Part shown: positions 11,652-23,047 of the stretch, one piece after another
Position numbering within the stretch: position 1 is the stretch's first letter
Layout of the letters: every line of letters starts with the position of its first letter
NCBI GenBank assembly: GCA_036346355.1
Contig: CM070569.1
Location: forward strand, 43,130,276 to 43,194,275
Origin: Rhipidocladum racemiflorum
Taxonomy: Eukaryota > Streptophyta > Magnoliopsida > Poales > Poaceae
Direction of reading: 5' to 3'
Length of the DNA: 64,000 nt
Program-made: the position numbers and the translations under genes
The notes under the pieces: model-generated
The model's database searches: none
Told to the model about the DNA's origin: nothing
The model's input: the letters and a program-made list of their open reading frames with translations, nothing else

Positions 11652-13810
11652 TGTAACACCCTGGCACCTAGTATGCCCAGAATGTCACCAAACAGAGTAG
11701 AAACAACAACCAAATATCATAATTAAAGACAAATTACAGCAAGCATGCAAATGTTTTAATCGGAATTTCGACAGCATATCCTTTGTTTTTCCATGATTTG
11801 AAGCAACAATGATATTATCATAACACAATAGCATAATGGATGACATCTAAAACAGCAATAACATGAGTTATAGCATCATTTCAAGTCCAGATTATAAATT
11901 CAAACGTTTTATGAGCCAATACGAAGTGAACAATAAAACCAAGCACACTATAAAACACAATCCAAATTTAGCGCAATAAAAATAATTATTACAACTACGA
12001 ATGAGAGTGTGTAGTTGTCTAGATGAATGGAACTATGTGAAGATGTGCCGCTAACTCCCTTTCCCGTATGCTGAATTCATGGTACCTAAAACATCATAAA
12101 ACAACAAACGTGAGTTCATCACTCAGTGAAGTGTATTGCAATGGAATAAAACAAAACAATTTTCAATGACATCATCACTACATCCCATAAACAACAACAT
12201 AAGCATCTCATAGTTCATCTTCATAGACATCTCATTAACACCATCATTCATGCAATGCAATGCACATGTCTCTTTGCTTAGCACATACCGGTATTGCCGA
12301 GTGCACACCCGTCGGTGTGCACCCTATTTTCCTTCCATCCTGTGGAGGGTGCCTACTCTTACTGACTCGCTCCCATACACAACCGTGGATTGGACTACAA
12401 GGTAGGACTTTCGTATTCACTACGTGTGAACACAGAAGCCCACTTCAGAATGGGTCGCCTCTTCCATTATGAATACACATATGCCAAAACCATGGTTTAA
12501 CTTGCATAAATAATCCATATAACAAATGCATAACCATTAACTAATCATATTCATCAAATCACATGCAAAGATCACATAAGGCAAACTAGCACATCATATG
12601 GTTTTTTAATGCAACACTACAAAACGGTTTGATCAACCAATTCCTAAACCACCCCAATACACTTGCCTTTAACCGTGTGAGACGGAGTGGCGAGATGTTG
12701 AGGGCACTCCCAGGGTCACACCACATGCACATAGGTATAATACACTCAAAATCATGCTCACAAAACAATACAAGAACAATCATCTACATCGACTTCGCAA
12801 CCCAGCCCTAAAACCTGAAAAACAGAGAATATGTCCAACGGGACACCATGCTTCCAACAAGCATAACTTGAGTTCTAAAACTCCAAATAAGGTAAACGAG
12901 TACATTTTCTCAAAGCTTAGGAGACTTCCCATCTTTTTCTAAGTATTCGCGAAAATTGAATCGGCCTCTAAAATCCTCTAATCTACAGTTGAACATAATC
13001 TGTCCCAATCACGTCACAGATTGGATAGCGCTCGGTAAAATAGCCATAACTTTTAAACGGATGAACAGAATTTAACGTTCTTGGTGTCCAATTAAAGGTA
13101 ATTGAATTATCTACAACTTACGTAACAGCTGGCTAACCAGAAAACGCCTCTAAAATTGTCTAATTCACGCCCGAAAACTGATGACCTAATCTGTCCGAGG
13201 ACAGAACGCAGGACAGAGTTGCAATCACCCTAGACCCTTCTAATCACAGCACCTAAACACCAAAATTAACCATCATCTTCCCCATCTAACCAGCACCAAA
13301 ACCTCTACAACCAAGATCTCCAAGGCATACATCTTCTTGGCAGAGCACCCGGTCGACGAACGTCTCCTCCTCGCGGCCCGATCTCCCCTCCGATCGCCGG
13401 GAACGCCGAATCTTCTTGGACAAAGGGCTCCCGGACAGTGAGATCGGAGTAGCTACGAGGGGGAGGAGCTAGGGCCGGCTAGGGTGGGAGGAGAGGGAGG
13501 GGGTGGCGCAAGGGGAGGGAGGGTGGTGCGGCTAGGGGAGGGTTTGGGGGGGCTAAGGGAGGGGAGGGGGCGCACCAAGCCTAGGGGAGGTGCAAGGGGG
13601 GGAGAAACCCTAGGTATTGGCTGGATTTTCCCCCACATGGGCCAAAAACCCCCAATCGATGGCCCATTTAATTCCCCCAAGGCCCAAACTAGCTCCCACA
13701 AGGCCCAACCTCCCCCGGAGAGGCCCAAACACCCAGAAACGGCCCGAAAACACGGTATAAAGGTGTACCGTAATGCCATATTCTATAATGTCACATTCCA
13801 TAATGTCACA
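11652..13810 (-). repeat. 5' LTR of gypsy element C
   Basis: The left end TGTAACACCC adjoins the PBS. The right end is placed at the CA of AATGTCACA (13810), giving TGTGACATT as the minus-strand start. A GC/GA-rich block at 13330-13620 resembles the GC-rich blocks of the other gypsy LTRs here. The right boundary is less certain because the motif TAATGTCACA occurs twice nearby. Confidence 0.7.
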
Positions 13811-14700
13811 ATATGAGGGAGTGAATCTCAACCCTTGATGAGGTTTCTTGAGGGCCAAGAAAGTATCAAAGGTAGAGATTGCTCCAAGGTTGCTATAAAT
13901 AGAGAGGTAGGGGTATGCCTCTCCCCTCAAGTCTTTGGGGAAGATTTTGTGTGCTCCTTTAAGCTTTGCCCACATGTTGTGTGGCTTTGTAAAAATCTTC
14001 CAAAGAAAAGAAAGTTTCCACTATCTCTATTCTGAATTTAAATTCCGCATTTACATTATATCATTACTTTACACAATTTAAATTCAGTATTTACATTACG
14101 CATTTGCTTTCTCACAATTTACATTTATGCCATTTGGTATTGTGTCCCCACCTTCTAATTGCTTGTGGTTCTTCTTGCTGAAGATGAGTGATTGCCTGGA
14201 TGAATCTTTTATCAGATCAAATCCCAATCCTCTAGGCAAACTTGTATTCTTCTTACGAGAAACTGATCTTGTGCTTATCATGAAGAGATCTTTGTAGAGT
14301 ACGTTTGGAGTTTGTTCTTCTTGTGTTCTAGCTGTTGTGATAAGTGAGAAGGTATCGAAGGTCATTTTGATCATCAAATTCTCACGAGCAAGACTAGATC
14401 GAAGATTTTGGTTTTTGCTACTTCTTGGTGCAATCTTCCTTTGATTCAAGAAAGGTCAGAACTTTGACGTTAATCCTATGGATTGATGGGTGGAATAAGT
14501 TCCTGACATCCTTGAGAAGATATCTACCAAGTTGCATGAACCTTTGATTAGCCGATTGAAAGTTGCATCAAATTTGCTTTTGGTGTTCATGCTGTTTCAA
14601 GCTCTATTCTTGAGCCCGGCACTACCACCGTTTACAAGCGGTAGTATCGCAGGAATGGCACTACCACCCCTGCAACTGCGGTAGTGCCGCCCTCTGCCAG
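13811..14700 (+). repeat. LTR-like remnant with TATA box
   Basis: Noncoding sequence with a TATA box TATAAATAG at 13894-13902, followed by a T/A-rich leader typical of SIRE-like LTRs. Near 14610-14690 there are short GGTAGT/ACTACC palindromic motifs of the same kind as the block at 57330-57740, which suggests a shared SIRE-like origin. No termini could be fixed. Confidence 0.4.
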
Positions 14701-14784
14701 TTTTTGAGAATTTATTCTCTTTCTTTTGTGTGTGATTCTTGGTTGGTTTCTTTTTGTCCAGTAGGAGGGGGAAATTTTAATTTG

Positions 14785-15020
14785 GGATCATTCACCTGCA
14801 CTTTGATCGCCATCTCGATCTTTCACCCTGCCAGAAATATCTTCATCTTCAATAGGTGCATCAGGGGCCATCGGCATTTTGCCCTTGTATTCCCCTTTCG
14901 GGATCCCTTGTCCTAAAGGGTATAAGGTTTTCAACACATGAAATTCTCTGCCACAACTGCGTAGTTCAACATATATTTTTGTTGGATGAATGACCTGTCA
15001 TACTTTTCCGAGTGGTCAAT
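14785..15020 (-). pseudogene. Short degenerate coding remnant of unknown type
   Basis: On the minus strand, IDHSEKYDRSFIQQKYMLNY is followed after a stop and a frame change by PLGQGIPKGEYKGKMPMAPD. The composition looks protein-coding and retrotransposon-like, but I do not recognise the family. It lies between two LTR fragments. Confidence 0.3.
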
Positions 15021-15119
15021 CTATTGAAAGAAGTAACACTCCGACGACTGCCATTGTGCACCGATAAAGTTAGCGACATGTAAAATGCAACATGAAATGT
15101 GAAATATCAATATATGACA

Positions 15120-15460
15120 TTCACTTATTGTGGAGGATATAAAGACCGGGCGCGTATACACGAGAAAAGGAGCGTACGTCTTATGGATTTATCTGCTATC
15201 TCGTTATAGATAGAAGGCAAGATTGTAACCGCCGAGAAAACCACCTCGGTTATGGAAGGATATGATTCCGTTACTTGTAAACAACTCGGACTCTTTCCAA
15301 GAGTCCGAGTAGGGCTCCTCTTCCCCTCCGGTATATAAGGGGAGAGGGAGGACCCCCCAAAGAGAGACGCATAATCCCAGAGCACAGGACTAGAGTATTA
15401 CCTCCACCGTTGAGGGCCTAAACCTGTATAACTCCTTGTCTTGTGTTACATTAGAAATAA
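15120..15460 (+). repeat. LTR fragment with TATA box and hairpin
   Basis: The sequence contains an inverted pair ACTCGGACTCTTTCC / GAGTCCGAGT, then TATATAAGG in a GA-rich context (about 15331-15340), followed by a short leader ending near TCTTGTGTTA. This layout is typical of the promoter part of a gypsy LTR. Neither terminus nor any coding region of the parent element is present. Confidence 0.5.
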
Positions 15461-16522
15461 CTAAAGGGAAGAGGCATAGAAGGGGGAAAAAGAAATGGTT
15501 AAAAGTCTCCTCGAAATTATAGAATAACATGTATTTCGAAACAAAATTTGGAAGCTATAATGACATGTATTTGGGACAGAGGGAGTAGTTGAGTAGCAAA
15601 TATAACTTACATGTTGCAGTGCAATGAATAGAGACCTATTTTTGAAAACATAAAAAGACTTGTAGTGTAGCATGCGGCCATGTAATTGCGAGAGATTTAA
15701 GCTAACAAAATTTGGGAATTGCTAATTTGAGTACGCTTATACCAAATCTTTGGTGGGGATACTCTCTCATTGTGACAAGTGGCAGCACCTCCCCCTCAAA
15801 GACCTTTCCTTGTGACAAGTGGCAATACCTCCTTCCTTCCCCCTCAAAGGCCCTCTTCTTGTGACAAGTGGAAGCACCTATTTCATTCCCCTTTCCTCCT
15901 CTATTTCCTTCCCCTCAAATTCAAAATAGTTTTTGTATTTTAAACCCCCTGCATCAAGTTTTTGAAAATAAGTATTTTTTAAGCACTTTCAAATATTTTT
16001 TAAGCAAAACTTTTCAAACTGAAAGTTTGTTGAATAGAAACTTTTCGATCCGAAAGTTTTCAGAGTTGAAATTTCTAATTTGAATTTTTTTTGTTTAATT
16101 TTTTTGAGTTGAAACATTCTGATTTGAAAAAAATTTATTGAAAATTTTTTGAGTTGAATTTTAAATTGAAACTTTTCTAACCAAATGTCTTTTGAATCAA
16201 AACTTTTTGAACCAAAAGTTTTTTAATTGAAAGTTTTCTAAGTTGAAACTTTTTGATTTGATTTTTCGGGTTGAAACTTTGTAATTTTAAAATTTTTTAT
16301 TGAAAGTATTTTATGTTGAAACTTTTTGATTTAAAAGTTTTCAAGTTAAAAATTTCTAATTTGAGATTTTCTGATTTAAATGTATTAGTTTAAGGTTACC
16401 CTCAAACTGTGATGGAGTGTTTAAATCTTTTAATTTAAGGTTAATCACAAACTAGTCATACCCACAAAATTTTGGGAGCTATCCAATCTCAACAATTTGA
16501 GGGCAAGAACTAGCCTAATTCA
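15461..16522. repeat. Low-complexity region: short tandem repeats and a MITE scar
   Basis: At 15560-15590 GGGACAGAGGGAGTAG resembles the terminal sequence of Stowaway MITEs, with no partner found. At 15770-15880 a unit beginning TTGTGACAAGTGG is repeated three times with a spacing of 40-46 bp. At 16000-16400 the phrase GTTGAAACTTTTTGAT recurs in degenerate form roughly every 20-30 bases. No gene is seen. Confidence 0.55.
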
Positions 16523-16764
16523 GGTCCAGTTTGTTTCAGCTTCTGGATTATGGGAGAATCGGGCCGAATCAGCTACGACTTCTAGGTTCCGGACTGAGTT
16601 GGCGAGTATTAGCAAGAATCAATAGGAATCATGTTCCAGTCGGATTCTGATTCTATGTAGATGGCAATTTCTGATTTTCAGAGAAGCTATCCAGAATCCT
16701 CCCGTTCGGTAAATAATATACTTTTTTAAGCAGAAGTTGTGCAGAAACTGAAACGAACGGGGCC
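16523..16764. mobile_element. Tourist-like (PIF/Harbinger) MITE, 242 bp
   Basis: The left end GGTCCAGTTTGTTTCAGC and the reverse-complemented right end GGCCCCGTTCGTTTCAGT are terminal inverted repeats of about 24 bp. The flanks are TCA on both sides (16520-16522, 16765-16767), matching the 3-bp duplication of PIF/Harbinger elements. No coding capacity. Confidence 0.75.
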
Positions 16765-17167
16765 TCAAGTTTCTTGGATTCTTAGGACCTGGTGATCAAG
16801 ATTTGGATCCAAATCAATTTTAAATTTGAACTAGCTAGATCCTAAAAATTCACAAAACAATCCCCCTTTTGCAGATTGGCCCTTTTAGAGTACGGTAGAA
16901 TATGTGCAGGAGGCATCAGCCTCACTGTTACTGTGGTTCAGTCATACGAGCTAGTTGAGACTGCACTGGACCGGCATTAGTATCTGATCTCGCAGATAGT
17001 CTCAAAAGTGCGAAAGACCAAAAAGGCTCGTACAAAACGCACTTCACACAGTACTCTGATGGTGAAGCGAGGCGAGGATCAAACGCGGCAGCAACCAAAT
17101 TGGATGGCTCGAATTGATTTCGACATGGACATCTGCTGATCAGTTCGATAAGTATATCCCAACGATC

Positions 17168-17566
17168 GAGCCATACATTATAGGTATCACCTTGGGCACT
17201 TTTACGATGGAGCCATACATTATTGGTATCACATTGGGCACTTTTCGCAGTAACGACCAGTTACTGCTTCTGTCTTACCATGCTTATCCACTCTGGATTG
17301 GCTACCTCGGTGCTGGAAAGTTGGGGATGTGACGGTCTCAACCTCTACGCTTTCACTTCAACCTTTTGTCATTCAACACATAGCTAGCTGATGGATCCGT
17401 TGCAGTAACGGCCAGTTACTGCTACTGTCTTACCATGCTTATCCACTCTGGATTGGCTACCTGATCTACCTCGGTGTTGGAAAGTTGGGGATGTGTTGTC
17501 TCAACCTCTAGGCTTTCACCTCAACCCTCTGTCATTCGTCACATAGCTAGCTGATGGATCCGGTTC
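17168..17566. repeat. Two-level tandem duplication
   Basis: A 42-bp unit starting GAGCCATACATTA is duplicated at 17168-17251. A second unit of about 155 bp starting CAGTAACG is duplicated at 17248-17402 and 17403-17566, both copies ending near CTGATGGATCC. The copies differ by scattered substitutions and a small insertion. No gene overlaps. Confidence 0.85.
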
Positions 17567-19052
17567 GGTGCGGTTCCAAGGACCGTAACTTAAGCAGGTA
17601 CGTGTGAGCCGTTGGATAAAACAAATAACAGTACAAATCGGTCCAAAATACTGTAGCAAGTTACTATAGTGATTTTGTGCTATGATAGGTACCGTAGCAA
17701 ATGGATTTAAACGATCTAGATCATTCGCTCGCTCGATCGAACATAGACTATTTAAGTTACAGTCCCCACAGGAACTACACACTGCACGTACCCTTCCCTA
17801 GCTGATGCATCTCATGCTCATTTTTCTTATGGATTGTTTGGTCGCTGGCAAGAGGCAATTTTTGCAAGGCTCAACGTATACCGTTGGGTATGATTTCGAG
17901 GTATTATTTAGTTAGCTCTCGAACAGGGTGGGTGACTGTCCGAACTTACTAGTGACAAGCAGTAGAACTTCAATACAGTTCAATCACTGTTAGGTACCAT
18001 ACATACAAGCCGCGTCTTTCGGATAAGCTCTTAACCGTAGTTAGACTTGCCCGGACTTCCAAAGTTTTCTAGCTCCACCACTGATATACGGACATAGAAA
18101 TAAGGAACTATATGCATTATGATATCCACGTAAGGTCGTAAGAATTCAATTCTAGAAGCCATATCATCTCACACCGAACGGTTGAACTTTCACTGAATTA
18201 TAGTCGACCCCCACCAAAAATTGCTATAGGTTGCAAGGATTTGTCAAAACCTCTACAGTTCAGTTTTATACCTCATCGGACTTCTGCGGCTCCCACATAA
18301 ACTGTAGTTTGATTATGTTGTTTCACTGCCCATCTGATACCTACTCGATCATTACGACGGACACGTAAAAGAACTCAACCTCAGAAAGTAGGTTGTATAT
18401 GCATCCATATTATTCGATTTCATATATCCATGCTTTTTTATTTTCTGCAAGGAATGCAGATTGTACATGTTGCTACAATCCCAAGGGGCCCTTGCTTAGC
18501 ATTTCCAAAATATTACCAAAGAAGCGTAATTTTTCCGTTAATTGCAGCTCAATCACCACAAAGTACAAATTCGACGAAGGCATCCAATCAGGTCGTTTTG
18601 CTCCAACTCGAAGCTAGCTAGCTATAGGCATGTACCCCAAATGAAAAAAAAAAAACATATATTTTCCTATTACAAGAAATACACACATGTGTGGGCGAGA
18701 TTGACATCCAGAATTAAACATTCGAGACCGTATCACGAATTATGCACAACTCAGTGGTATCTCGCATAGATTCGACAGAATAATCAGTACTGTAGAGAGG
18801 TGCTTGTATGCTTTTCTTTTTGAAAGTTGCATAAATATTAAAGTACGAATGAATAATAGATGATGATTATTTACTCCTTCGTTTGTTTTAATATTCATGC
18901 AACTTGTATTGATAGAAAAACATATAAGCACTGCTCATCAGTTTATCATATATAGAACTCTCGTTTACAAACTCCACATATGTAGTTAGATGTGGAATTA
19001 ACCTCTGATCTCATGCTGAAACTACAAATAATACGCATGGTTAGTAAGTATA
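17567..19052. other. Intergenic sequence without recognisable features
   Basis: Mixed-composition single-copy-looking DNA. I see no coding exon, RNA gene or transposon terminus. It probably contains downstream sequence of the peptide gene at 19105. Confidence 0.5.
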
Positions 19053-19104
19053 CTACTTAGAAAGGATATCGTCGGCGATATATAGGACCTCTCGATCGAC
19101 AAGC

Positions 19105-19410
19105 CTAGTGGCCAACGCCGGGGCTCGGCACCGACCCGAGCATCCGGCTGCGGCGCACGGCAACGGTCTGCGGCGACAGCAGCAGCTGCGGGCGTCGTCT
19201 TCCTTGAAGCACATCCTGCAAAGACGAGACGACACTGGCAGCACCGGCAGCGAGCGTAGAAGAGCTCGTCATCGTCTTGCCATGCGCTTGTGGTTCCCGA
19301 TCACCATCCGGCATCATCCTGGCTTGGGCTTGCTGCAGAAAAGAAGGCGACGACGACGCCATGGCTAGCAGGAACACGAAGGCGATCACAATCGTGCGTG
19401 AAGAACCCAT
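19105..19410 (-). CDS. Secreted signalling-peptide precursor, PIP/CEP-like (101 aa)
   Basis: A single-exon reading frame begins MGSSRTIVIAFVFLLAMASS, a clear signal peptide with cleavage likely near the QQAQA segment (residues 26-30). A variable linker follows, then a basic stretch RRSR and the C-terminal motif MLGSVPSPGVGH directly before the stop. Short precursors with a signal peptide and a terminal S-x-P-S-P-G-x-G-H motif are the hallmark of PIP/PIP-like peptides (PAMP-induced secreted peptides), and the SPGVGH ending is also shared with CEP peptides. In these families the end is released as a mature peptide sensed by receptor kinases. A TATA box lies about 140 bp upstream, and the frame has no defects. 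The basic residues just before the motif fit proteolytic release. Family assignment between PIP-like and CEP-like is an inference from the motif. Confidence 0.72.
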   Translation of the reverse strand: MGSSRTIVIAFVFLLAMASSSPSFLQQAQARMMPDGDREPQAHGKTMTSSSTLAAGAASVVSSLQDVLQGRRRPQLLLSPQTVAVRRSRMLGSVPSPGVGH

Positions 19411-19551
19411 CGCATGCAGTGGTCAAAGCCTGTGGATTTTCTTCTTTTTGGGAGGAATTAGCCTGTGGATCTAGCTAGCAAGCTAGCTGGCTAGGGCCTC
19501 TGATCTTTTATGGGTATTTTTTTTGCAAGGAGAATGTGAGCAACATTGGAG

Positions 19552-19559
19552 TATTTATA
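19552..19559 (-). promoter_or_regulatory. TATA box of the peptide gene
   Basis: On the minus strand this reads TATAAATA within CTATAAATAC, about 142 bp upstream of the ATG at 19410. This leaves a 5' UTR of roughly 110 bp. Confidence 0.6.
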
Positions 19560-19799
19560 GACCGAGGAGAAGCTGACGCTGCAAGCATTTGGGATAACTG
19601 GAAGACAAGAAACAGTGAGGCGTGTGTGGAGGCTATCGAATTAAGCTGCAAGCCTGCCAAATCGCTCTCACTAAGTACTATTTCAAGCATCCTCGGTTGC
19701 AGTAAAAATTACTATGCCGGATTCCTCGCTCCTCTCCCAAAACTAACCGCCCAAATCGTAAGTCCACGTGGAGTTCAAGTACAACAGCTAGTCTGCTAA

Positions 19800-21513
19800 T
19801 GTACCGTACGTGCCTCTTTAGCATAGTCACCGGATTTGCCGTAAAAAAATCGATTCATCCAATTCCGAATTCGGTTTAGAGTAGTCCTTAGAGTGAAAAT
19901 TAGAAGAAAAAAAAGGCGAACTAGGTGTTAGAACTAATATTGTTTTTTCCAAACTACGACTTAATCGTATGCGTGATCGAGGTGTACTTGTGCGAGACTT
20001 GGAAGCCAGTCAAACAATACGCGCGCAGTACTAGCTAGCAGGCATTGGCATGTTAAGAAAAAAAAAAAGAGAAGGAAAACGTGAAGCTAGCCGCCGGCGA
20101 CGGCGAGTACGTCGAGCAGCAGCTGCGAACCTTCGTGCTCCCAAGCAACTCTGCAGCTGGGAATTAGAATTCTGCCGGTCCAGGGTGAGAATAGTTAAGT
20201 GATGCAATGCGATGCTGACTGCAACTGCAAGAAGAGGTTGTGCAAGTGATACTACTTGTCGTCTTAGCTAACTGTTGCTTTCAGAACCCAAATCCTTTGG
20301 GACTGCCAGCTTGGCCGGCAATGAGGATTGTAATTTAATGGCTGATACAACGCCTTATCAAAATCCTATTTTAGAGTGCATAGGCATCTCTCGGATGTTT
20401 TTGTCTTAAATAACATCTAAATTTTGGACCGTAGAATTAAAAACCTAATGTTAGATCGAATCATCCATGTGAACCCGTTAGCATATAATCAGATACTCCC
20501 AAATCTCAACAATGATAGAATGCTCTCAGATTTTGGGTGATGTTTAGCAAACAAATCATCCGGGTGATGTTTATCAAATCCTATTTAATCCAATGCCAGA
20601 AGTTGACCAGAAATTTAATCACCACTAATTGATTGAACACGCCAGCCTTGGAGGCTTAGCTTCTCAATTTTACGGTGGATAACATAGGTAGTAAATAGTG
20701 GTAGTAGAAATCAAATCTAACCATCCATTCTTCAAGAGTATTTTAGGCTTTTTTTTCTATCCATTCATTAGGGGTATTTTAGATTTTTCCTAATTCGTTC
20801 ACAGTTTTAGATCCACCGAATACCTGATGATCTTCAGAGGCTTCTTATCCATTCATCCACCATTCATCAGGATCACGGGACGTGTTTTACCGTAGAGGGC
20901 AAATAATATGATATAATTTTTTACCCTTTTACTCCTTTGTGAATTTTACTACTAATACTACAGGTGGTACTATAACCATATCTAAATTGATTTCAACCAT
21001 TATATTTAAAGGAATGGACGGCTTATATTGATTTTAATACACTGTAAAATAGCTCAACAGTTTTTGCATGTATGGTCGAGTCTCGGACTCCCGGGCAGTG
21101 GTTAGATTAGTGTGTCGCAATTGCGTTGTGCTATGGAGTCTCACTCTCATCTAGCGCTTTTGCATTATCGGCCCACTAAGCTGATAATTAAGGTGGCAAC
21201 GCACTGTTTTGGAGGTAAAGTCATCTTCTCGACATGCTTCAGGAATATGACTTAATTAGGGTGTTCCATCTGATACGGCTGATATACCGTGTCCGCAATG
21301 GCGGACCTAAGACTAGAGTTTAGGAGGTGATTGAGTTTTCATTTTTCTTTTATCTCTAATCTCCATGGCTTACGTCCATAGAGTGGAGGGCTGCTAAAAG
21401 TGCTAAGGGGTATATATTAATGGTGCCGCTGACGGTAGGGCGAGCATCAGCCCCACTTACCCACCGTTGGGTCCGCTATAGTGAGTGAGTTGCTACGTAC
21501 TAGTGCTTAGCAC

Positions 21514-21517
<4 letters not shown>
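19800..21517. other. Intergenic sequence
   Basis: No gene, RNA or complete transposon is recognised. Short blocks near 20380-20600 and 20640-20900 contain repeated phrases (GGTGATGTTTA, CATTCATTAGGGGTATTTTAG) that may be decayed MITEs, but no termini can be defined. Confidence 0.45.

Positions 21518-21583
<66 letters not shown>
21518..21583. repeat. (AT)33 microsatellite
   Basis: 66 uninterrupted bases of AT repeat. It borders the repeat copy starting at 21584. Confidence 0.98.
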
Positions 21584-21586
<3 letters not shown>

Positions 21587-22238
21587 GCCTCTTTTCTACT
21601 CCCGGGAGTAATTACTCCCTATGTCGTATCTCACAACGTAGGGAGTATTTCGCGCAACGGAGAGTATGTACATGTAGTATATAAGTATATAAGATCATCT
21701 AGGTGGTATCTACATTTTTTCAGAGGTGGTATGTACACTTTTTAGACATACTTCTTTTTATATGCGTATATGAAGGTATTTGCAAAATATGCTAAAAACT
21801 ATGTACTCCCTTGCAATTTTTTCATGTGGATCTCATTGGAATATCTTATAATTAGTATATGAGTGTATCCAAACTGATAAAGGAGTATTTCAAGTACGTT
21901 TGGGTGGTATTTCAAATATGGGAGTAATTACTCCCGGGAGTACGAAGTATTTTTCCTATAGGAAGCCTCTTTTCTACTTCCGGGAGTAATTACTCCCCAT
22001 GTCGTATCTCACAATGTAGGGAGTATTTCGCGCAACGGAGAGTATGTACATATAGTATATAAGTATATAAGATCATCTAGATGGTATCTACATTTTTTCA
22101 AAGGTGGTATGTACACTTTTTAGACATACTTCTTTTTATATGCGTATATGAAGGTATTTGCAAAATATGCTAAAAACTATGTATTCCCTTGCAATTTTTT
22201 CATGTGGATCTCATTGGAGTATCTTATAATTAGTATAT
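21584..22238. repeat. Tandemly duplicated MITE-like unit (378 bp, second copy truncated)
   Basis: The unit GAAGCCTCTTTTCTAC... starts at 21584 and again at 21962. Copy 1 has inverted ends, each with the palindromic core CTCCCGGGAGTAATTACTCC (near 21599 and 21930). Copy 2 ends at an internal AT tract near 22238. The copies are nearly identical, so the duplication is recent. AT microsatellites on both outer sides recall rice elements that target AT repeats. Confidence 0.75.
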
Positions 22239-22250
22239 ATATATATAGGT

Positions 22251-22505
22251 TTTGGACGCCCCACAACTAATTAGATCATGGATTTTGAAAAATACAAAAT
22301 AAATAAGAGAAAAAGTTCAAAATATATAAAATTTAATGGGTAGTGAGATTTCAATGAGATGAATAGAATGCACGGTTTGTGGACGCCCCACAACTAATTA
22401 GATCATGGATTTTGAAAAATACAAAATAAATAAGAGAAAAAGTTCAAAATATATAAAATTTGGTGGGTAGTGAGATTTCAATGAGATGAATAGAATGCAC
22501 GGTTT
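22251..22505. repeat. 127-bp tandem duplication
   Basis: The unit GGACGCCCCACAACTAATTA begins at 22254 and again at 22381. Both copies end with AGAATGCACGGTTT and differ at only a few positions. It is AT-rich and noncoding. Confidence 0.9.
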
Positions 22506-22591
22506 GGATCAACAGTTTCGTCTTCAAATTTTGCAAAAACAGCGCTATAGCACACTAGCAATCATATATATATATATATAGAGAGAGAGAG

Positions 22592-22744
22592 CATATCCTG
22601 TGCACATGTGCAATAATTAAATCTGAGCCATCTAAATCCCATCCAACGGTAGTTTCATCGGGGTGGCTGCCGTTGGATGGGATTTGGATGGCTCAGATTT
22701 AATTATTGCATATGTGCAAAACCTATTCATATACACAGGATATG
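22592..22744. repeat. Foldback MITE / long hairpin
   Basis: The left arm (CATATCCTGTG, then GCAATAATTAAATCTGAGCC and onward to CCAACGG) is repeated in inverted orientation by the right arm, which has an extra insertion of about 15 nt near its outer end. Each arm has about 60 matched bases with very few mismatches around a loop of about 20 nt. The left side abuts a (TA)n(GA)n microsatellite. Confidence 0.8.
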
Positions 22745-22754
22745 TTTCCATATA

Positions 22755-23047
22755 TCTTAACTATTATAAGAATGAGTTGGTAGTGATGGTGAGTCTACCA
22801 GGTCGTTTTTGGGCCAGAACAGTAGGGGCCCAAGGCCCAGTAGGTAAGGAATTCTGTAGCTATTTGCTGTTTGTCTAGCCTTATTTGCATTTCATTGTAT
22901 TCCCTTGTTCAGTGATTCTTCAGTAACGGATCTCAAATAAGTGATAGCTCAAGTTTTAAATTCTCGTTTTTTTTGTTTTTAAGAGTTTAGAACTTGTTGT
23001 GTCATTATCTATTTGGGATCCGTTGCAACGCACGGGCACTTTACTAG
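22755..23047 (+). mobile_element. Non-autonomous mini-Helitron (293 bp)
   Basis: The 5' end reads TCTTAACTATTATAAGAATG, the form seen in many plant Helitrons (TC start). The 3' end is TTTACTAG, with the CTRR terminus, preceded 13 nt earlier by the 10-bp palindrome CGTTGCAACG (23021-23030). The flanking bases are A and T, matching Helitron insertion between A and T without target duplication. No coding capacity. Confidence 0.75.

Larger units (their letters stand above)
9148..13810 (-). mobile_element. Truncated Ty3/gypsy element C (5' LTR to RT)
   Basis: Read on the minus strand, the order is 5' LTR (13810-11652), PBS (11650-11638), gag (from 11321), zinc knuckle, protease, and the beginning of reverse transcriptase up to CIDYRALN (about 9170-9147), where homology stops. 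RNase H, integrase and the 3' LTR are missing. Because one end is a truncation, no target duplication is expected or seen. Confidence 0.87.

Noticed and set aside
21485..21745. An 86-aa frame with a long Tyr-Ile repeat
   Set aside because: It is a translation of the AT microsatellite.
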